Positions 48,810-62,938 of a stretch of 64,000 nucleotides of DNA are shown in pieces. Origin of the DNA: Lotus japonicus (taxonomy: Eukaryota > Streptophyta > Magnoliopsida > Fabales > Fabaceae). Within the stretch, counting starts at the first letter, position 1. Every line of letters starts with the position of its first letter. The notes below the pieces were generated by a model that saw only the letters and a program-made list of their open reading frames with translations, had not been told where the DNA came from and made no database searches. The stretch spans positions 47,823,096-47,887,095 of the forward strand of contig NC_080045.1 in the NCBI RefSeq assembly GCF_012489685.1, in the 5' to 3' direction. Position numbers and translations under genes: made by a program.

Positions 48810-50216
48810 CTATAATATACATAAACCAACACACATCACTCATAATCAATTGTGTCATATGTTATCCTCAAGACAATGTGCTCAATGTGCCATCTCTTTA
48901 ATTTACGCAGATAAAGAAGGACATGAGGATGCACACAATGCTCACTTTAATAACAGGAGCCTACAATGAGGAGAGGGGAGAAATGGAGGAAAAGTCTGAA
49001 GCCTTTTGGCACTTGCGTACAATTGGCATGCAATGAATGAATGATGCAATTTGACTTTTGAATGTTTTTTTTTTATAAGGTCTATGATGGAATTCTAAAC
49101 AAACTGACCGTATTTATTATGTTTGTAAGACGATGTGTTTATCTCACTTTAGTAGGTGTTGTGTACAGAGACCGCGTACTGCACATGCCTTTAAGTCATT
49201 TATGTTAAGGTTGTTTGGGGTTGACTATTTGTATTTCTAGTTGAATATTGTGTCATGACTTCTTTATTCCCCTTTTTAATGCATATGAATTTAGCAAAAC
49301 ATTATATTCATTCACACAATGCTCATTTATGCAAAACATTCTCTTCCAATAGCTCTATTAATGCACATGGATTTAGATATTTAGCTATTGGGATTCATGT
49401 TCGTTTTATTTTTGGGTAAGACAAATAATTGTAATAGTTGTATTCAAAATAGCACAACGAGCGCTATGCCCAAATACAAAGAAGAAGAAAAACAAAAATA
49501 AATATCAATGAAACAGCCACTAACAAAGAATGAAGGAAGAAACGTCAATACTAAAAAACATACAGTAACAACCCCAAAGCCATTAAAGCAATAATAGGGT
49601 TCAGTGGACTAAAGTCGCCTTCAAACAACCCCAACACATAAATACAGAGAGGAATGCAGAGAAAATATGGGGAACACATCTATAACCAATTCTAGTGGCT
49701 TCCCATAGAGAGCCCAGCTCTTCCAAGATTCAGGTTCATTAGTTTGACACTGCATTATTGTATTTCAGTAACACACTAGTAATTATGCAAGTTGAAGATG
49801 CAAAACTTTCTTGTGTTCCACTAATAGTTTCAGACATTAGATTTAATGTCATATTGCATAAAACTCCAAACATAACTGATAGGTTCAAATATTACAAAGA
49901 CAATCACAAATACAATGGTCATAAACTACATTGCAATTAAGGGTTAAACTACCATTAAATTAAAAACATCTAGTAATACATTAATTAGTCATTAGGGTGA
50001 ACACTCCATAGTGACCAAGTCCAGTTTTGTGTTTCAATACTACCCCCCATTTGTTCTCACTGCAACCTGTATCAACACAAAAGTGTATATCAACATAGAT
50101 CATGACAAAGGCCATAATTACACTTAATTTCACAACCAATAACACTGCCTTTTACCTTATCATTCATGCTTTGTGTTGTCATCTTCCATAAACACTTGAC
50201 TTAGTCCAACATCAAT
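48810..50216. other. Spacer, no gene recognised
   Basis: AT-rich sequence downstream of the Ulp1-like remnant. The T-rich run at about 49066 and the A-rich block at 49480-49560 show no domain. The small open stretches look like chance. Confidence 0.4.
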
Positions 50217-53200
50217 GTGTTGCGTCAAATTGTTCTGTTGTGTGCGGTTGGTACATGTTTTGCGATTGTGCCCCTGCACGCCACAAATACTACAGCGAAG
50301 ACTTCATTTCTGTTTTTTTTTTCCATTTTAATAATTTTTGCCTTCACACCCTTTACTTCTCACAACAAGTGGATTTTGAAGATGTCGCTCTTGGTCTTCC
50401 TCCACACAAACACCTTTACAAACCTAAATTGCTCCTCTTTCTTCAAGTTTTTTTTTCTAGTCTAGCACAATAGTGTTGGTCTCTTCATAATCTTTTTCAT
50501 TCCTACATACTAATTTCATCATTTGTCTCCAACTTACACTCAAGGTCGCAAGTCTACAAACTGTCATTGAATCCTAACCATGAGGTTAACCATGGTTCGA
50601 AACAAGATCCTTAATATTTTTGGTCCATCTACCCAAAACCAAGCTTCCTGGAATTTCAGACATATCTATTTCAACATGGGATACCTACAGACTCCATCCT
50701 TAGGCATGAGCATCTAACTTCCTCAGTAGACGGGCAAAAGGTGACATGTCATTCCTTTTTTCTCCTAAGATACATGAACACAAAATAAATGTAGCAAGTT
50801 GTTGTCATCTTAAACCCACGCACCTGATAAGTGCCAATTTTACGTAGTTTTCCATTGTTATTAAGGCACTTATCTATGTGATTTATGGAAAATTTCTATC
50901 AATGTTACTCTCCTTTGCTAAGAATTTATAGATTAGTGAATTCTAGCTAGAAAGTGTTTAAAATTTAATTCCAATCTCAACTTTTGTTGTAGGAATGATG
51001 ATTTAAGGAACAAATGCAAGAAACCAAGGATTTTGAAGATTTTGTGCCAAAAGAGCTCAGCTTATTCCAAAAGGTGCTCAGCTGATTTATGGTGGAATGA
51101 TTCTGACTTAAAAGAGCTGAGCTGATTTTAAGAGTGCTCAGCTGGTCTGAGGCGGTTTGGAGACAAAACCCATCAGTGAAGGTAAACAAATTCAGCTCAG
51201 CACGCGGGAAAAAGAGCTGAGCGCCCTGTGTCAGAATTTTATATAAAAAGGCCAAAATCCCATCAGAAACGAAACTTCTTGGACCAGAACTAAAACCCAC
51301 CACTTAGGGAAAGATAGAACTCGAAGGAGAGCATCAAGGGAGGTATAGGAGACTTGGGAGAAGGCTTTGGAGCTGATTTCATCGCCGGGGAACCGTCATG
51401 GATTCGGTCTTTCATTGTTCTTCTTCTCTTTTATGATTGTAAAGCTATCCATGGAAATGGATAGCTAATTTCTCATTTGTTGGGATTGGAACTAGTTGTT
51501 TTGATGTTCATGTAATCTATTTGATTTTCTTTCATGCAAATTTCATGTTTCTATGTTAAAGAATCAATGATTTTCTCTTATGCTTCAAGCTATATCTTAG
51601 GTTGATCCCCTTGGGTATTTTGATTGATTCAAACTTGTGTAGGGAACTCACATGATCTTGAGTCTGAACTAGAGTTAACCATATGTTTCTTTTCCATGAT
51701 TCAATGATTTTTACCTTATGCTTCATGCTTGTTTTGGATTGATCACCTAGAACATGAATTTAGATTTAATAGGATGGTGGGAACTAACTATTTAAATCTG
51801 AATTAGGTAAAATCATCTAATGATTCTAAGGTCTAGGGATAGGATTAGATCATTAGTCTATTCAAACATCTATGCTTAATGCTACTCACTATTGTTAATC
51901 GATCAAGGGATTGAAAGTTAATATAGGGAGTTGATAATCTTTTACACCGGGGGACTGGGTAGTAAGATAAGAAATTGTGGGAGGAATCAATTGCATAGAA
52001 AAATATTTGTATGTGAATCAATAGAATACATAGAGGTCAAACAACGAAACTCTAATCCCAGCAAAACTATCTACCTTGGTGAATCCAACTACTTTATCTG
52101 CTTTCTTTATATTTTCATGTTCTTAAACAAACCTCTAATATCTCTGTTAACCATCATTTGAGTTTGTTAGCTATTGAACGGCATAAATATTACACCTCCT
52201 TGTGGATACGACAAAACCCTTTACTATACTACAATTGAGTCTTGAGAGATTCAAACGTAGAGTGGTAAAAAAAATCTTTCATCAGCACCTTAAATGTTGA
52301 CACCCTTTCAAGTAATTTGTGAAACATGAAAAATATATGCCTCATGTAGATCTTTGATGCTGAGCTCTCAAGTCTTCTTAATGAATTGAGCAAGATTTGT
52401 TTGCCATTTATGGATTTGAGGTCATCTTCAATCTCCTTGAATCTAAAGTAGATGCAACATCAGGTAAAGTTTTCTAAGAAATCCCTTAAATTATTCCTGA
52501 AATTCACATATCTCCAACTTGCACATGTAAGCCTTCAGCACATGAAGTTGTCTTAAAACCAGCAAAGAATAGCCCACGCATGTGTGCCTGCCCACATCTT
52601 CCTTTTCTCATAAGTTTCTTTGACCCACTCCTTATCTTGAACATGACACTCAGAAACCATCTTCTCTCACAGTGTCTCAAATTCTGCAATTTCATGGTCA
52701 CCCAGCATGCAATTATTAAACAAAACCGTAGGGTTGGAAACATTTCTAGTTGCATTTTGTATCAAATGCCACCCACACAACCTATGTTGAGCCTTAGGAA
52801 AAACTATTCTAATAGCATTCTTCATAGCTTTGTCACCATCAGTGATCACAAAGACAATGACATTTTACCTTTCATTGCATCTAGAAACTGATTAAGCACC
52901 CACACGCATGATTCTTCCTTCTCATTAGAAACTATGGCAGCACCAAATATAATTGTTATGTTGTGATGGTTGACGCCACAGAAGACCACCAATGGACAAC
53001 AATATTTGTTCCTTTTATAAGTTGCAACAAAAGCTATGACGTCTCCAAATAATATATAATCCCTCTGTCTATGCCCATCTGCCCAAAATAAATGTGCAAG
53101 CCTACCATTTTCATTAGGAATGTGCCTCCAATACATGTCGGGATCAGTAGTTTTAAGACTACGTAAGTAAGCCAACACACCTCTTGCATTCAGAAGCTCC

Positions 53201-53250
53201 TTTCTACTTTGCTTATCTAATTCATTGAACATATCTTGCAAATGAAACAA
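50217..53250 (-). pseudogene. FAR1-related / MULE transposase pseudogene
   Basis: Read from high to low coordinates: 53250-52846 gives the N-terminal part of a FAR1/MULE transposase domain (FWADGHRQRDYILFGDVIAF, then AIVSNEKEESCVWVLNQFLD). A frameshift near 52850 leads to ITDGDKAMKNAIRIVFPKAQ and RLCGWHLIQNATRNV (52849-52720), and others to MRGLFFAGFKTTSCAEGLHV (about 52580). After an inserted solo LTR the frame family ends with RCSICGVQGHNRKTCTN, a CX2CX4HX4C knuckle, at about 50235-50285. Several frameshifts kill the gene. It could be a decayed FRS transcription factor or a MuDR-type transposase; the two families share this domain. Confidence 0.75.
50825..52284. mobile_element. Solo LTR, 1.46 kb, inserted in the FAR1-like pseudogene
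   Basis: It starts TGATAAGTGCC and ends TTTCATCA, with inverted TGAT/ATCA tips. The 5-bp target duplication GCACC is perfect (50820-50824, 52285-52289). No internal retrotransposon domain is attached. The right part, 'acacctccttgtggatacgacaaaaccc', resembles gypsy LTR ends of the Athila/Tat kind (inference). Confidence 0.85.
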
Positions 53251-53644
53251 AAAAAAATTCTTTTAGTTTTTTAATGACTTGTCGTCCTAATAGCAAATTT
53301 GTTAGAATCACATTATTAATTAAATCCACATAAGCAACTCCGTTAGAAATTGGATGACAACTCAACAGAGAGACTCAATTTTCACAAATGAGAGGAGACC
53401 AAAATCGCTTATTTTAAACCTAAAATAATCAAATCACACAAGGGTCATAGATCAGGGAGCAAAATTTCAATTAAGCCTATATAAAAGATATTAATTTTTA
53501 ATGTAAGTTACTAACAATGTGATGTACTATATTTTCAAATGTTAACTAAGATATGAGCCAGTAGTGGTTAGACTAATTCATCGCTCCACTGTCAATAAAT
53601 TAAGGGGTAAGATACCAAACAATGGAATGTGTATGCATACTTCG

Positions 53645-53781
53645 TTTTTTTAGGCAAATGCTAATCGTTAGTAATGTGTAAATTAGTCTCTTCTCAAGTT
53701 TAACTCATGGACCCTTCGCCCTTCATCTCACCAAATCCTTATGTCTCATAACTCTTAACACTTGAGCTAACGCTTGGGGAC
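53645..53781 (-). mobile_element. tRNA-derived SINE, diverged copy
   Basis: The minus strand reads from a tRNA-like head (AGCTCAAGTG at about 53760) to 'gcatttgcctaaaaaaa'. The Box B region is eroded. Imperfect flanks 'gtgtatgcatactt' and 'gtgtgtatactt' may be its target duplication. Confidence 0.65.
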
Positions 53782-53874
53782 GTGTGTATACTTGGTTGAC
53801 AATTCGTGACATTTTTTTTTGGAGGTGTTTTATTTACTTAACAAAAAATTAACAAAAAAGGTGTTTTATTTTGT

Positions 53875-53940
53875 TGGGCCAAACCAAAACCGATAGAAAC
53901 AAAGACAAAGCCCATCGTCCAAGCCCATACGAAACCCTAA
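53875..53940 (+). promoter_or_regulatory. RPL14 promoter: three site II motifs and a telo-box
   Basis: TGGGCC at 53875-53880 and AGCCCA (TGGGCT reversed) at 53909-53914 and 53922-53927 are site II elements. AAACCCTAA at 53932-53940 is a telo-box. This combination about 100-160 bp upstream of the start codon is the standard promoter of plant ribosomal-protein genes, read by TCP and telo-box binding factors in dividing cells. Confidence 0.75.
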
Positions 53941-54036
53941 AAACCCCTCCTTCAACACAAGGCAACCAGGTATTTCTTCCTTGCTCTCCCTCTGCTTCCC
54001 TCAGCCGCTGCTTGAGTCTCTCATTCAGAATCCACA

Positions 54037-55433
<1,397 letters not shown>

Positions 55434-57429
55434 GCAATATTTTCTGTTATAGTGTTCAAATTTTGTAATGAATTATCTTCCACCTAGCACTCCTTGTTTG
55501 TTACGAGCTTTTCTTTATCATTTGAGATACTTGAATGTTTCATCTTCAGATTATGTAGGGGGTTTGTGTCAGTACTCAGTTCTCCCATTTTTGCGTTTGC
55601 ATGCAGATTTGTGAGTGTTGGTTCTTGAGATAAAAGTAATTCTCTCAATTGATAACTTGCTTGATTATTGGGGTCTATCTTCTGAGTTACTGTGTGATTG
55701 TTTCAATTGATAACTTCATTCCTAACGTAATATAATTTGGATGATAGACTCTTGTTATTTGATGTTCTATGAGTTTGCTCAGCTTTCAAATTGGTCTAGT
55801 GCCTCTATTAGGTTGCTTATATGCAAGTTGCTCTTTAACATGTGTGCCTTTAGCTTAGGTTTAGCTTGTGATTGGTCTGCCCATCCTAATTTAGTGTTGT
55901 GTGGAGAACTTTGCAATTAGTCCTAGACGCCAAGGCACAACTAAGCCATTGATATTTATAAATTAAATGAGGATAGAAGTACCTGTGAAAAATATATGAA
56001 TTTTATTTAAGCATTTTCACCATACCCCTAATGCTAATTAGCTTAGGTGCTGAGACCTTTTCTGACCCTGTACTTCGCATCCACAACATGCCCATTCCAT
56101 TACTTCTTCTATATTTGGTTCTCCATTGTGCTGTCAAACAGTCTGAACCTTCCCTTGCTTCATCCACTATTTCTCCCCCCTAGCTGTTGTAATTCATTAT
56201 CGCCCCCACTTGTTTCACTACTTGTGTTGGGTAGCTCTTCTCGTCTAGGTTGGATGCTGAATCTTCCCCTATTTCAGTGGATTCTTGTTCTAGTAATGCT
56301 ACTAGTATAATTCAATACATACTCTCCTGGCCAATCTCTACTTGTGTGCTAGGGTTTCTTTCATTTTAGTTTTGCTCTTCAAATTATGAATTCTAGTGTT
56401 TTTTGTTTTAATTTTAAGCCTGTGACTCTGGTAATGGCCGCATGGTGCGGTGGTTTTCAGATGAGATCATGAAGGAGTCAGTTTGGAAGGTATTTTGGTA
56501 TTTTTTTAGATCTTGAAAAGTTGTCTTAATTTTTTCTTACATTGTGGCGCAGTCTTGAACCACTAGGGACCATGGTGGTTAAGGACCATAATAAAAACCA
56601 TGTTTATTTGTAATTTTCTCCTAGGTTAGGTATTACTACTAGGGACCATGGTGGTCTAGGACCATGATAGAAACCACGTTTAATTGTAATTTTCTCCTAG
56701 GTATGACTACCTTTTCTAGTCTATTTTTCTTTTCTAAGAGTTTAAAACGTGATAATTCTTTGGCAAATCTGCTGAACTTATTCATTTTCATAAGTTGAAT
56801 GCACCGTTTAAAAAGATAGTTCAAAACAATAAACAAAAGTAGGGTGTTTTGACTTTTGAGAACTAGAAAACTTTCTTATTTTTCATTGAATCGGCCAATT
56901 TTTTTCATAATCAGTCCTGTTTTTTTTAGGATATTATTTATGGTGATTGAATAGCTTTTTTTTTTTGTCAAAATTGAATAGCTTGAATATATATGAACTT
57001 CAATTACTTTTGTTTTTGTTCGATCAATGTAAAATATGGTCATTGGTTTGAGAACTTTGACAAATATGATGGAATCAATTTTTCTGAAGATTGCACTGTC
57101 AAAAAGAATAAAATCTGAAGATTGCATTTATAGCCCCTAGTCAAATAGCCGTTTTCGTAAAGGGCACTCTCCATTTTATTAAAATAAATTGAGTCAAAAC
57201 CCTTAAATATTTATGCATTTTCCATTAAAGATTCATGCATTTTCCATTAAAGTCATAGAAGAATTTAAAACATCTAGAGAGTTGAGTTTGTTTTAAATTA
57301 AAAAACAATGGTTTTAACTATCTAAAAAGCCTTTCAAAAAAACTATCCAAAAAGAACATTTCAAAAAAAAAACTATTTCAAAAAAAACTATTTTTTTTGT
57401 TATAAGAGGAAAATTAACAAGAGAGGAAA
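55434..57429. other. Intergenic, RPL14 3' side
   Basis: RPL14 3'UTR followed by AT-rich spacer. No gene was recognised; the ORFs at 56047-56310 and 56876-57127 show no family features. Confidence 0.4.
56562..56706. repeat. Tandem duplication of ~75 bp
   Basis: 'actagggaccatggtggt...ttgtaattttctcctaggt' at 56562-56637 is repeated at 56638-56706 with small changes. Confidence 0.8.
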
Positions 57430-58195
57430 ACTAACTAATTCCAACGCTAAGATCTCTGCTGTCTTTCGTGTGCAAAAGGCCTAGTTCCAACGCTAAGATC
57501 TCTGCAAGAAATGGCCCTCCCTGATGAAAGCTCTGAGAGATTCCAGCAACCCATCTGCCATGTCCATCTCAAACTACAGCTACACACCCCATCCGTCCAA
57601 ATTGTGGGTTCCAGCTACCGTCGACGGAGATGCATGGTGTTGGCTGCGTGTGGCTCACCATCACATGATCAGAGGTTGCAGTGTCATGCAATGGTTGCTG
57701 CCATGATTTCCGCCACAAGATTTCATCCCTGAGAACGCGGCGCATAATTTGATTCAAGCTGGGAGCTTGTGGCTCGAAGATTTTGGAATTGCGCCAGCGC
57801 CACGCCCACCACATAATCGTCACTCCAAGGATGCTGTTACGATGAGCTAGCAAGTTGGTAAACCAGGTATTGAAATCTGTTGTCACTATAGGGGAGGGAA
57901 GAACATGACGAAATTTACTCCAAAGAGATTGTGAGTAATGTCCATCCGAGCTATGCTTCCAACGTAAAGAGTCTATATGAGGGCTGTTGTGTGGCATTGG
58001 AATAGCAGTAATTTCATCAATAATATCAGGAGGTAAAACAGTATTAAGACCCTCAAAACTCCATGTCCCTCCGTGCCATAGATTCGCCACTGATAGTTGT
58101 GTGTCCGAGATATGAACAAAGGGCACGCGATCACATAGCTTGCCCGTCCCCAGCCAATCCACATACCAAAAAAAACTATCTAAAAAGAAGATATT
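57430..58195 (-). pseudogene. LINE ORF2 C-terminal fragment (zf-RVT and RNase H)
   Basis: The minus strand encodes a LINE C-terminal region from WYVDWLGTGKLCDRVPFV (about 58160) through HIDSLRWKHSSDGHYSQSLW, the zf-RVT linker, to the RNase H start CISVDGSWNPQFGRMGCVAVV. A stop at about 57567 interrupts it, and the same frame resumes with DGHGRWVAGISQSF and stays open through LALE. No RT domain and no poly(A) tail. The far end carries a short tandem repeat 'ttccaacgctaagatctctgc' (57441 and 57484). Confidence 0.75.
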
Positions 58196-58198
58196 ATT

Positions 58199-58344
58199 TT
58201 TTTTAATAGGCAAATGTTAATGGTTAGTTGTTAGTAAGTTACAAAATCCCTTTAAATTTCTTTTCCAGGATTCGAACCCTGGACCTTCCCCTCCCCAACC
58301 CTTATGTCCCCTAACTCTTACCACTTGAGCTAACCCTCGGGAAC
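58199..58344 (-). mobile_element. tRNA-derived SINE, intact copy with target duplication
   Basis: On the minus strand a 146-bp element starts with a tRNA-like head. Box A TAGCTCAAGTGG is at 58332-58321 and Box B GGTTCGAATCC, a perfect match, at 58278-58268. It ends in an A-rich tail (T run on plus, about 58199-58206). The flanks AAAGAAGATATTATT (58184-58198) and AAAGAAGAGATTATT (58345-58359) match at 14 of 15 positions. It was not called a tRNA gene because it does not form a full cloverleaf and has the SINE body. Confidence 0.85.
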
Positions 58345-58359
58345 AAAGAAGAGATTATT

Positions 58360-59901
58360 GTTTAGAGAGTTTAAGAAACCATAATCTGATTCATGTTTGT
58401 CTACCCTCATAAAAATCACAATATCTTCTTTTTCATCTATTATAATAGATTTTTCTAATAAGCTAATCAAAGTAATTTTTTCTCTTTTCCTCCTGTAAAA
58501 AAAAAGTAATTTTTTTTAAAATAACTTGTACTTAGTTTTTTTAAATATAATATTTTTTTAAAAAAATGAAACAAAGATCTTAAAAATTTAACAATTGATT
58601 TTTTCTTAAAAAAAGCTGAAACAAACGCACTCATCTAAACCAAAATCATGGGATTTTCTATTCCGATTTAAATTATTTTTTTTGTAAAAATAGAATAAGC
58701 TTATGCTCAAAATTTATTTCGGCTGAAATAGTCATGTATTTTTTTGAACTACAAATAGTCATGTATTGAAATAAAAAAAAAAGAACATTAAAAACTATCC
58801 TAAATTAATTCACTTTACTTATAATATTTAATTTATATACACTCACAATCATTCTAACAAATGTATATTTTAAAATTCGAACTTATACTTTCATCCTTAC
58901 AAGAATGAAGTTTACTTACCACTTAACCAACCTTGTTGGTACTAGTACTAGTAGCTTTTGTTGTACCCATTTAAATAATCAAGTTGTCTCAAATAAAACG
59001 GCCTATTGGTATGAAATATGCAAACAATTAATTACGCTTAAGCTCTTCCCCCTGAAACCAAAAAATAATCATGCTTAAGAAGTAGTAAATAGTTGTGATG
59101 ACATCGAACTCATATTTAGATTTAAATAATGTAAATCAGATCCGTCACATATAAGACTTTGAATTTGAAGCACCTTCACAAGCAACCAAACGACCATGAA
59201 TCATTGAATATCTATGTGCCATGTGTCATTTCTCCATGAAAGTTTTCTCCTCCATTGCCGTTCTCAAATATTTATTGATATTATTCTTCTTCTCCTTGTT
59301 GAACGTTTTGTATTGTTTGGAACAACTATGTTCAATATAAATCACAATAATGAATGCTCTATTGTCTTTAAGAAGCAAGTCAACTATGTCATTTACTGAT
59401 AGTTGATACTACAGTTACCAATTTAAGAATAAAGGCAAAATAAAGAGCGTCTCTAAGTGGTCAGTTACATGCTCCCAAAGAGTAGATTTAATAAACCTTT
59501 AATTGTTAGTCAAAGTCTTTAATTGACAATTAAAGCTAATTAGTTTTCTCAATTGAGCAGCTTCAGAATTCCTGAACCAAAAAGCTATAGTTTCACTATG
59601 CTCTAGAGGCAGTATCTTTGGGTCTAGGTTTTTCTTTTGGACAATCTTTCTCCATGTGAGTATTGAGCACGGTTTCCCAACACATAGGGATCACTTTGTG
59701 GTCAGTGCCAAAGAAGAGAAAAAAAGGCCAATCCATTTGTTACTCAACACCAATATTGAGTATATATTGACACAAGCCAAAAGAATGAGGCCCTTCTTAT
59801 TTTCTATCTAAAAAACTTGATTTGCTATCTTTTCTTGTCATCACATCCTGCAAGTATAAGATTTTTCCCCTTGAAAGTCTGATCAAACAATAGAGAAAAA
59901 C
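58360..59901. other. Intergenic, upstream of the PP2C-like gene
   Basis: AT-rich spacer with long A/T runs. A 'gtatatattgaca' at about 59760 could be a TATA region for the next gene. No other gene was recognised. Confidence 0.4.
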
Positions 59902-62016
59902 ATGGGATTCAGATATCTTCGTCTCAAGCTCAAGGTAAGCCAGTATTGTTTTTCCATTTCCCTGTTACATTGAGATTGTTCTATGAATCCATGAGAAACA
60001 GATTAATGAATGTGAGTTCTGTTATAGTTTTGCTTTCTGCATGATAGACTAATTGCCAAAACAAAGTAACTTCAAGACAAAAAAATTGTCTTGATCCTTT
60101 TCAATATTTTTATTTTGTTTTCCCTTCATCTGTATAAATGTTATATATCCTAGCAAGAATTGGTGATTTAAAGCAAGAGCTAATCTATGGATGAACTTGA
60201 ACAGGTTTTCCGGCTAAAACGGATTCTGCTACGACTTGCAGGCAGGAAGAGAAAGCTATTGCCAGCAAAGAAGCCTTCATGGATGACGCCGGTAACACAT
60301 GGTTATCGTGTGGTGCAGCATCATGTGATCAGAGATGGCTCTGATGACTCAGACCTTGATTCAGTGGTGGTCCAAAGAGAGCAAATTGATCACACAGAAC
60401 TGTGGTATTTTGGAATATTTGATGCACTGATTGGAGACAGGGTTACCAAGTACATGCAATCCCATTTATTTGGCAAGAAGCTTCAAGAGGTTGTTGATGA
60501 GTTATTCATTTATTCGCTCCAATTAAATTTTTATACTGCATCAATTCAAGTGACTGTTAATTTTGCTTAATGTGTTGTCAAAGAGAGGTTGAAATTGAGC
60601 TGCTTTATTCATGAATTTTCCTTTAGTCTCTTGTATTTTTTAGCATCTCTGTCTTTCTAATGTTCTATTTAATATGTTAGGCTCATATAAGGAGAAAAGG
60701 TAAAGAAACTCTGAAGAGAGCTTACCTGGGTGTAAGGGCAAAGATCAAACAGGAACAGAAATCAGAAGAGACATCCAGAATGGGTTCAGCATCTGCTATG
60801 GTAATCAATGGAGAAAAACTTGTGATAGCCACCATGGGAGATTACAGAACTGTAGTGTGTAGAGATGGCATAGCTTATGAGACAACCAGCACATACAACC
60901 AATCAGCCAAAACACATTGGTCTCGCAGGCTCTTTGCAGGTATTTAATGCTAAAGATTTATGTAGAATCACTAGAATGAGATGTTCAGTTTGTAAGGCAA
61001 TGCTAATGGGAATGATTTTGAAACCACAAAGTTGAAGTTCTTACTTCTTAGCACTTGCCCAATTTGGAAGAACTTATTTGAGTTTATCTTATAGCATAAG
61101 CGCTTATGCAAGTGTTTGCGAGAGCTTATGCAAATAACTTATGGCTATCTATAAGTTGTTTTCAGCTTATTTTCACAAGCTATTCAAATTAGCTTATAAA
61201 TAAGAGCTTATGCTTATCTATAACTTAGCTTCAGCTTATTTCAATAAGTTTTTTTAAATTAGCTTATGAATAAGCACTTAAGTGAAAAGCGCTTATGAGT
61301 CTATGACAATAAGCGTTTAAATAAGCTTTTACCCAAACACACCAAAACTTCACCAAGCATGTTTGTAAACCCAACTAAGAACCCAAAAAAATTCCTATTC
61401 AAATGATGTTAACTAGAGAATGTTATTAACTGATAAAGAAAAGAAATCAGAATATGTTACCCCAGTTGTTTCACTTAACTCATGAACATGTTACCCCATA
61501 ATCTGTTCATATAAATGGGCTCATAAATTTTATTCACTTAACTCATACTAGTATGTGAATCAGGTAATACAGCATATACAAGGCATTTTAGAGGCCCAGA
61601 GCTTGTTATCAGAGGTGAAAGCATTGATTCAGATACTGAGTTTTTAATATTAGCAAGCAGTGGCATATGGGAGGTAAGCTGTAATATAAACTATTGCATG
61701 TTATATTCACAAACCCTGTCTTTTTGTTGTCATCACCCTCTCAAACATGTAGATATATATAAACAAAAGTAAATATCGTTTTGCTTCTTATTAGTGAGAT
61801 TTTTTGCTTAAGGAGTGCTCAACCATAGTCATTTCTAATAAAAAAACTAATAGCAAATGAATCTCCATATTTGGGCAGGTAATGAAGAACCAAGAGGCTG
61901 TGAATCTGATCAGTCACATAGAGGATCCACAAGAAGCAGCTGATTGTTTAGCAAAGGAAGCTTTAATTAGAATGAGCAGAAGCAACATTTCATGCTTAAT
62001 CATTCGTTTTGACTAA
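59902..62016 (+). CDS. PP2C-like protein, probably catalytically inactive
   Basis: Five exons (59902-59934, 60205-60489, 60681-60939, 61564-61673, 61879-62016) join in frame with GT-AG borders to 274 residues. The basic N-terminus (FRLKRILLRLAGRKRKL) is followed by PP2C landmarks. FGIFDALIGDRVTKYMQSHL (residues 80-99) stands where active PP2Cs have VFDGHGG; GDYRTVVCRDG stands for GDSRAVL; LASSGIWEVM stands for ASDGLWDV. The metal-binding Asp-Gly and a later Asp are therefore lost. The length is short for a PP2C. It resembles the Arabidopsis entry called putative PP2C-like protein 44 (from memory). Likely role: a pseudophosphatase that binds PP2C partners without acting on them (inference). 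Intron 3 holds a MITE. Confidence 0.8.
61068..61340. mobile_element. Palindromic MITE in PP2C-like intron 3
   Basis: About 270 bp made of inverted and direct 'ataagcgcttatgcaagtg', 'agttgttttcagcttattttcacaagct' and 'aattagcttataaataag' blocks, with opposed 'agcgcttatg' ends. Same family as the copy in GLTP1 intron 5. Target duplications were not resolved. Confidence 0.6.
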
Positions 62017-62938
62017 AATGTATACCAAAGCTACTTACAGCATTGACCCTTTATTACATTACTGCCGATCATAATCTAGCTATCTGCAGAGATTTCATGA
62101 TCCAGCTTCATCCAAAAAATTTCACAGATTGAATTGGATTGTTTTTGAAGAAAACTAACAATCAAATCTCTTCAATTTTCTTATATTATCATCCAATCAA
62201 ATTATTTCTAAATTCAAATCCAACTCAATTTAATCTTTAGATTAACTTTTTAATTTTCAATGATGGGTAGATAGTATCCAAGTCTTAAAATACTATGGAA
62301 GATAATTTAAAGTATCAAATATGTAATTCATAAATCATGACATAATTAATACTAGTAAAAGTATTTTTCACTTAGATATACTTTTATTCAAATGATTACT
62401 TGAAACTCTTTGTTCAAATATACTTTTATTAAATAAACCAAATTGGATAATACATTTAAAAAAATATGTAAATATGAATAATATGCAATATTTATAAGTG
62501 AAGTTATTGATATTCACACATGTTCAGTTTTGATTGAATTGTATTGATTTGCAAAAGTAAAATCTGGAATCTGATCCAATCCCATAAAAAATTCAGTTCA
62601 TTAAGTTTGTTAAAGATATGAAAGCATACAAGTGTTAAGTCAATCAGATTGTGGGGAGGGGGGGGGGGAGAGGAATTATGTTTTACAACTACTTATTGTC
62701 AGATTAAAACAAAGCTCAAATCTTATCGGATATAATAATTGAACCATCATCCTTTAACACTTGGGCAGATCAACAAGAAAACAGAATATACAAAAAGACC
62801 AATTACATAGCAATACATTGCTCAATTATCTTTTCCAACTTGACAATAACTCATGACACCAGGGGAGAATGAGAAGAATCAAATAAAGTGCCCAAACTTG
62901 TCACTGCATCAACCTTACCAATAACAGCATCCACTCTA
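62017..62938. other. Convergent intergenic space
   Basis: It lies between the 3' ends of the PP2C-like gene (+) and the COP1-interacting-like gene (-). It holds their 3'UTRs and a run of eleven G near 62658. No gene was recognised. Confidence 0.5.

Noticed and set aside
58268..58332. Perfect Box B and Box A, as in a tRNA gene
   Set aside because: The surrounding sequence does not fold as a tRNA and has a SINE body, tail and target duplication.
62656..62669. Run of about eleven G
   Set aside because: A lone homopolymer in an intergenic space; could be slippage or an assembly artefact.
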